Notes under the pieces: model-generated
Databases searched by the model: none
What the model was told of the DNA's origin: nothing
Seen by the model: the letters and a program-made list of their open reading frames with translations, nothing else
Part shown: in pieces, positions 61,689 to 64,000 of the stretch
Position numbering within the stretch: position 1 is the stretch's first letter
Layout of the letters: the number at the start of each line of letters is the position of its first letter
Made by a program: the position numbers and the translations under genes
Assembly: GCA_020081605.1 (NCBI GenBank)
Contig: JAHREC010000018.1
Location: 6,634,001 to 6,698,000 of the forward strand
Origin: Albifimbria verrucaria
Taxonomy: Eukaryota; Ascomycota; Sordariomycetes; Hypocreales; Stachybotryaceae
Length of the DNA stretch: 64,000 nucleotides
Reading direction: 5' to 3'

Positions 61689-62505
61689 GGCTTTACGTCA
61701 CAAGAATCCCTGAGATACGCGAGAGACTTAGACCATGTGAATTGATGTCAGAGGACAATCAGCCATGGCGACGAAAACTGCTGGACGTTGGCATGCGGCC
61801 TTTATAGAAGAGGCACGTACAGCAATCTCATCTCGGCACAATATTACATGGACATCCATAAAGGATCGATAGACCTATGAAAATTGATTGTGCCATTTGT
61901 GACTAGTTCATAACTGGCTAAGCAACTCGGTGAAAATACGCCGCGTCCCCTGCTTGCTGAGGAGAGTTCTGCAGCATGGATTAGACAGTATCAGATCCAT
62001 TTTAAAGCCCAATGGTTTGGCTTTATCCAATAATATTCCCTTGTACATCTTCATTACATCCTTTCTCGTGCTGTAGGCTAAGCGGGGTTGCCTACTGTAA
62101 GATTTACCCCTGGTCCTGGTTGGACCCCTACAAGTGTCTCCGATACGCTGGTTCGGATTCATCTCTCATGGACTTTTCGGATGGGTTGCAAAAACGACTT
62201 GGAAGACAGCCAAACCAAACTTGACCTGTTTATGCAAGGCAAGAGCAAATGTTGACGATTCCCGAGTGGTCTATTAGAGGTGAAAGATATCTACATCGTG
62301 CAGCCCCTACTAGGATCGGAATGTCAAGGAAAGGAGTCAAATAACGAAAGTGAAGCCATTTGAGGCTCTCTAACCGCTTCCAGGGAGAAACACCGTCTAT
62401 TGCCTGTATCTGGTGACCTGTATGCAACTTCAAATGCTACGCCCAATATAAAAACAGAGACAAGATGCTCATGGGATATTTATTTGCTCATATCGCTCGG
62501 CGCTG
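61689..62505. other. Spacer
   Basis: Between the protease promoter and the 3' end of the polyketide synthase. No supported gene; a short frame at 61908-62162 is unremarkable. Confidence 0.45.
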
Positions 62506-64000
62506 TCAGTGGAATGCGCACTGAAGAACGCAGTAAACGGGCCTTTTAGTTACTCCGATTGCTTGGATAGTCATTTTATGAAAAAGATGTCCGGCACTCT
62601 CTAAGTCTCGTGTAGTAGGGCTAGCTCCGTAGCCGCGCAGCTTGCCGAGGGCCTCAAGTGTCCCCATACCTAACATTTCCAAAACACTAATATCCGACCC
62701 AAATACTGACTTCCACTAAGCACGCATCTCAACAGCGATCATTGAATCTAGTCCTATCTCGGTCAGAGTCAAAGATATATCAATATGCTCGTCAGATCGG
62801 AGGAGAATGCTGTAGAGTCTCTTTCCAATCTCGCGTGCAATCAGCTTCCCACCTTAGGATCCCTCAATAATGCGGGGTTACTCTTTGCAGCGTTCAAAAA
62901 CACGCTTAATGTATCATTAGAGTCATCTGTTTCGTGGATGGCACTGGCACCGAAGTTGTGATATATTGCCATTCTGATGTCTTTCCGTAGACGCGCACTA
63001 GACCTTGGATCTCGCAGCGGCATCGTAGGAGAGATGCCCAAAAGGAAATTGTTGTGGTTAGTTATAGTATCGGCGATAGCAGGACTCTTTTCGTTGCCGT
63101 GAACATTGAGGTGGCAAGATGAATTCATGATCGCTGCCTCTAGTGCCTGTAAAAGCTCATCCTCCTGAACCGGCTCCCAACCGGAGCCATGCATTTTCCG
63201 AAGAAGGTCAGGATTCCTGATAAATATCCAACACCTTCCATAGCCCCGATGTCAACTGCATTGCATGGGAGGCCAAGATTTGTACGGTAATGAACGAATG
63301 CGTCCAAAAATGCATTGGCACTCGCATAGTTGGCTTGGCCTACTTGCCCAAGAACTCCTGACAAGGAGCTTAGTAGCAAGAAGAAGTCTAGACGAACTAT
63401 TTCCTGCCGCGAAACAGTGGCATGATGGAAGTTACAGGTCCCTTGCACTTTGGGAGCAATGCAAGCGTTCCAATCTTCCAATGTCATGCGTTCAAAGCCC
63501 TGATCTCGCAGGACCATCGACATTTGAATGATACCCTTCAATGGCGCTGGTGTTCCGTCTATGGCCTTTGAGACGTCTTCTGGCTCTGTGACGCTTCCGC
63601 GGACCATTTGAATAGTACATCCCAAACTCTCAAGCTTTTTGATAAAGCTTGCATTCTGAAGGTTTTCGGTTGCACTTCGAGAAAGAATCGTCAGGTTCCG
63701 CGCTCCATTCATAGCCATCCACACAGAAATAGAACGACCTAGACCGCCTAGGCCACCAACTAGAGATACGAAGCGGAACTGTCGAAATTAAGTTTCCTGA
63801 GTCGCCTGTCTTGGACTGGCCCAATCTGCAGATCGCTTGAGCTGTTACGGACATCCACAAGGATTTTGCCAATGTGACTCCCTTGCTGCATTGTCCTAAA
63901 TGCCTCGACAATGGTTGACGCAGTGAACCTCTTAGCTATGGTTATTGGGCGGATATGGCCCTGACGGTATAATTCTGTCACTTGGTCAAGAAGCCTGCGC
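62506..64000 (-). CDS. Highly reducing polyketide synthase, 3' part (ER-KR-ACP), partial
   Basis: The gene enters from the right edge, so KS, AT and DH would lie beyond 64000. Seen in order: end of the enoylreductase (QGHIRPITIAKRFTASTIVE, KILVDVRN), ketoreductase with nucleotide site LVGGLGGLGRSISVW and active-site region SLSGVLGQVGQANYASANAF, and an acyl carrier domain with phosphopantetheine serine in EIGLDSMIAVEMRA. This order defines a fungal highly reducing type I PKS, which makes reduced polyketides. Directly after EMRA there is an in-frame TAG (62716-62718) where relatives have a tryptophan; past it the frame continues with FGSDISVLEMLGMGTLEALG to TGA at 62506. Single-base frame changes near 63766, 63200 and 62855. 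Confidence 0.85.

Overview
The window looks like nuclear DNA of a filamentous ascomycete (Pezizomycotina; a Fusarium-like Hypocrealean is my best guess, by inference only). The reasons are very short introns (46-67 nt), a Zn2Cys6 regulator with the typical split zinc-cluster exon, a highly reducing polyketide synthase, Clr5- and ankyrin-type proteins, an FTA2-family protein, and AT-rich gene-poor spacers. I see no tRNA, rRNA or CRISPR array.

Layout, left to right. 0.4-3.3 kb: a two-exon fungal hypothetical protein and an FTA2-family protein. 4.1-8.4 kb (minus): a GSK3-type kinase that runs through a splice junction into ankyrin repeats and a long fungal-specific tail. 10-24 kb: an exported or surface set: a Ser/Thr-rich secreted protein, an SGNH esterase with about ten FG-GAP/VCBS repeats, an eight-cysteine small secreted protein, a large secreted protein of unknown function, and a membrane-anchored expansin-like protein. 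24.9-29.3 kb: a Clr5-ankyrin protein. 30.4-34.8 kb: two convergent genes that resemble TULIP/P47-type lipid-binding proteins.

35.8-53.2 kb holds the main feature: a bacterial-type Toxin-complex (Tc) locus. A fused TcB-TcC (SpvB + Rhs) gene on the minus strand and a giant TcA-like gene on the plus strand lie head to head across an 864-bp shared upstream region. In bacteria TcA forms the translocation pore, and TcB-TcC forms a cocoon that holds a cleaved C-terminal effector. Here the effector position is taken by a Ser/acid-rich tail whose last part contains a fungal-type intron.

53.8-64 kb: an aldehyde dehydrogenase, a Zn2Cys6 regulator, a secreted subtilisin-like protease, and the 3' end of a highly reducing polyketide synthase that continues past the right edge.

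An important caveat: almost every long gene is interrupted by apparent single-base losses, many of them in G, C or T homopolymers, without intervening decay. This looks more like assembly or consensus error than pseudogenisation, so gene models are given as whole loci with the break positions noted. Start codons were chosen at ATG only.
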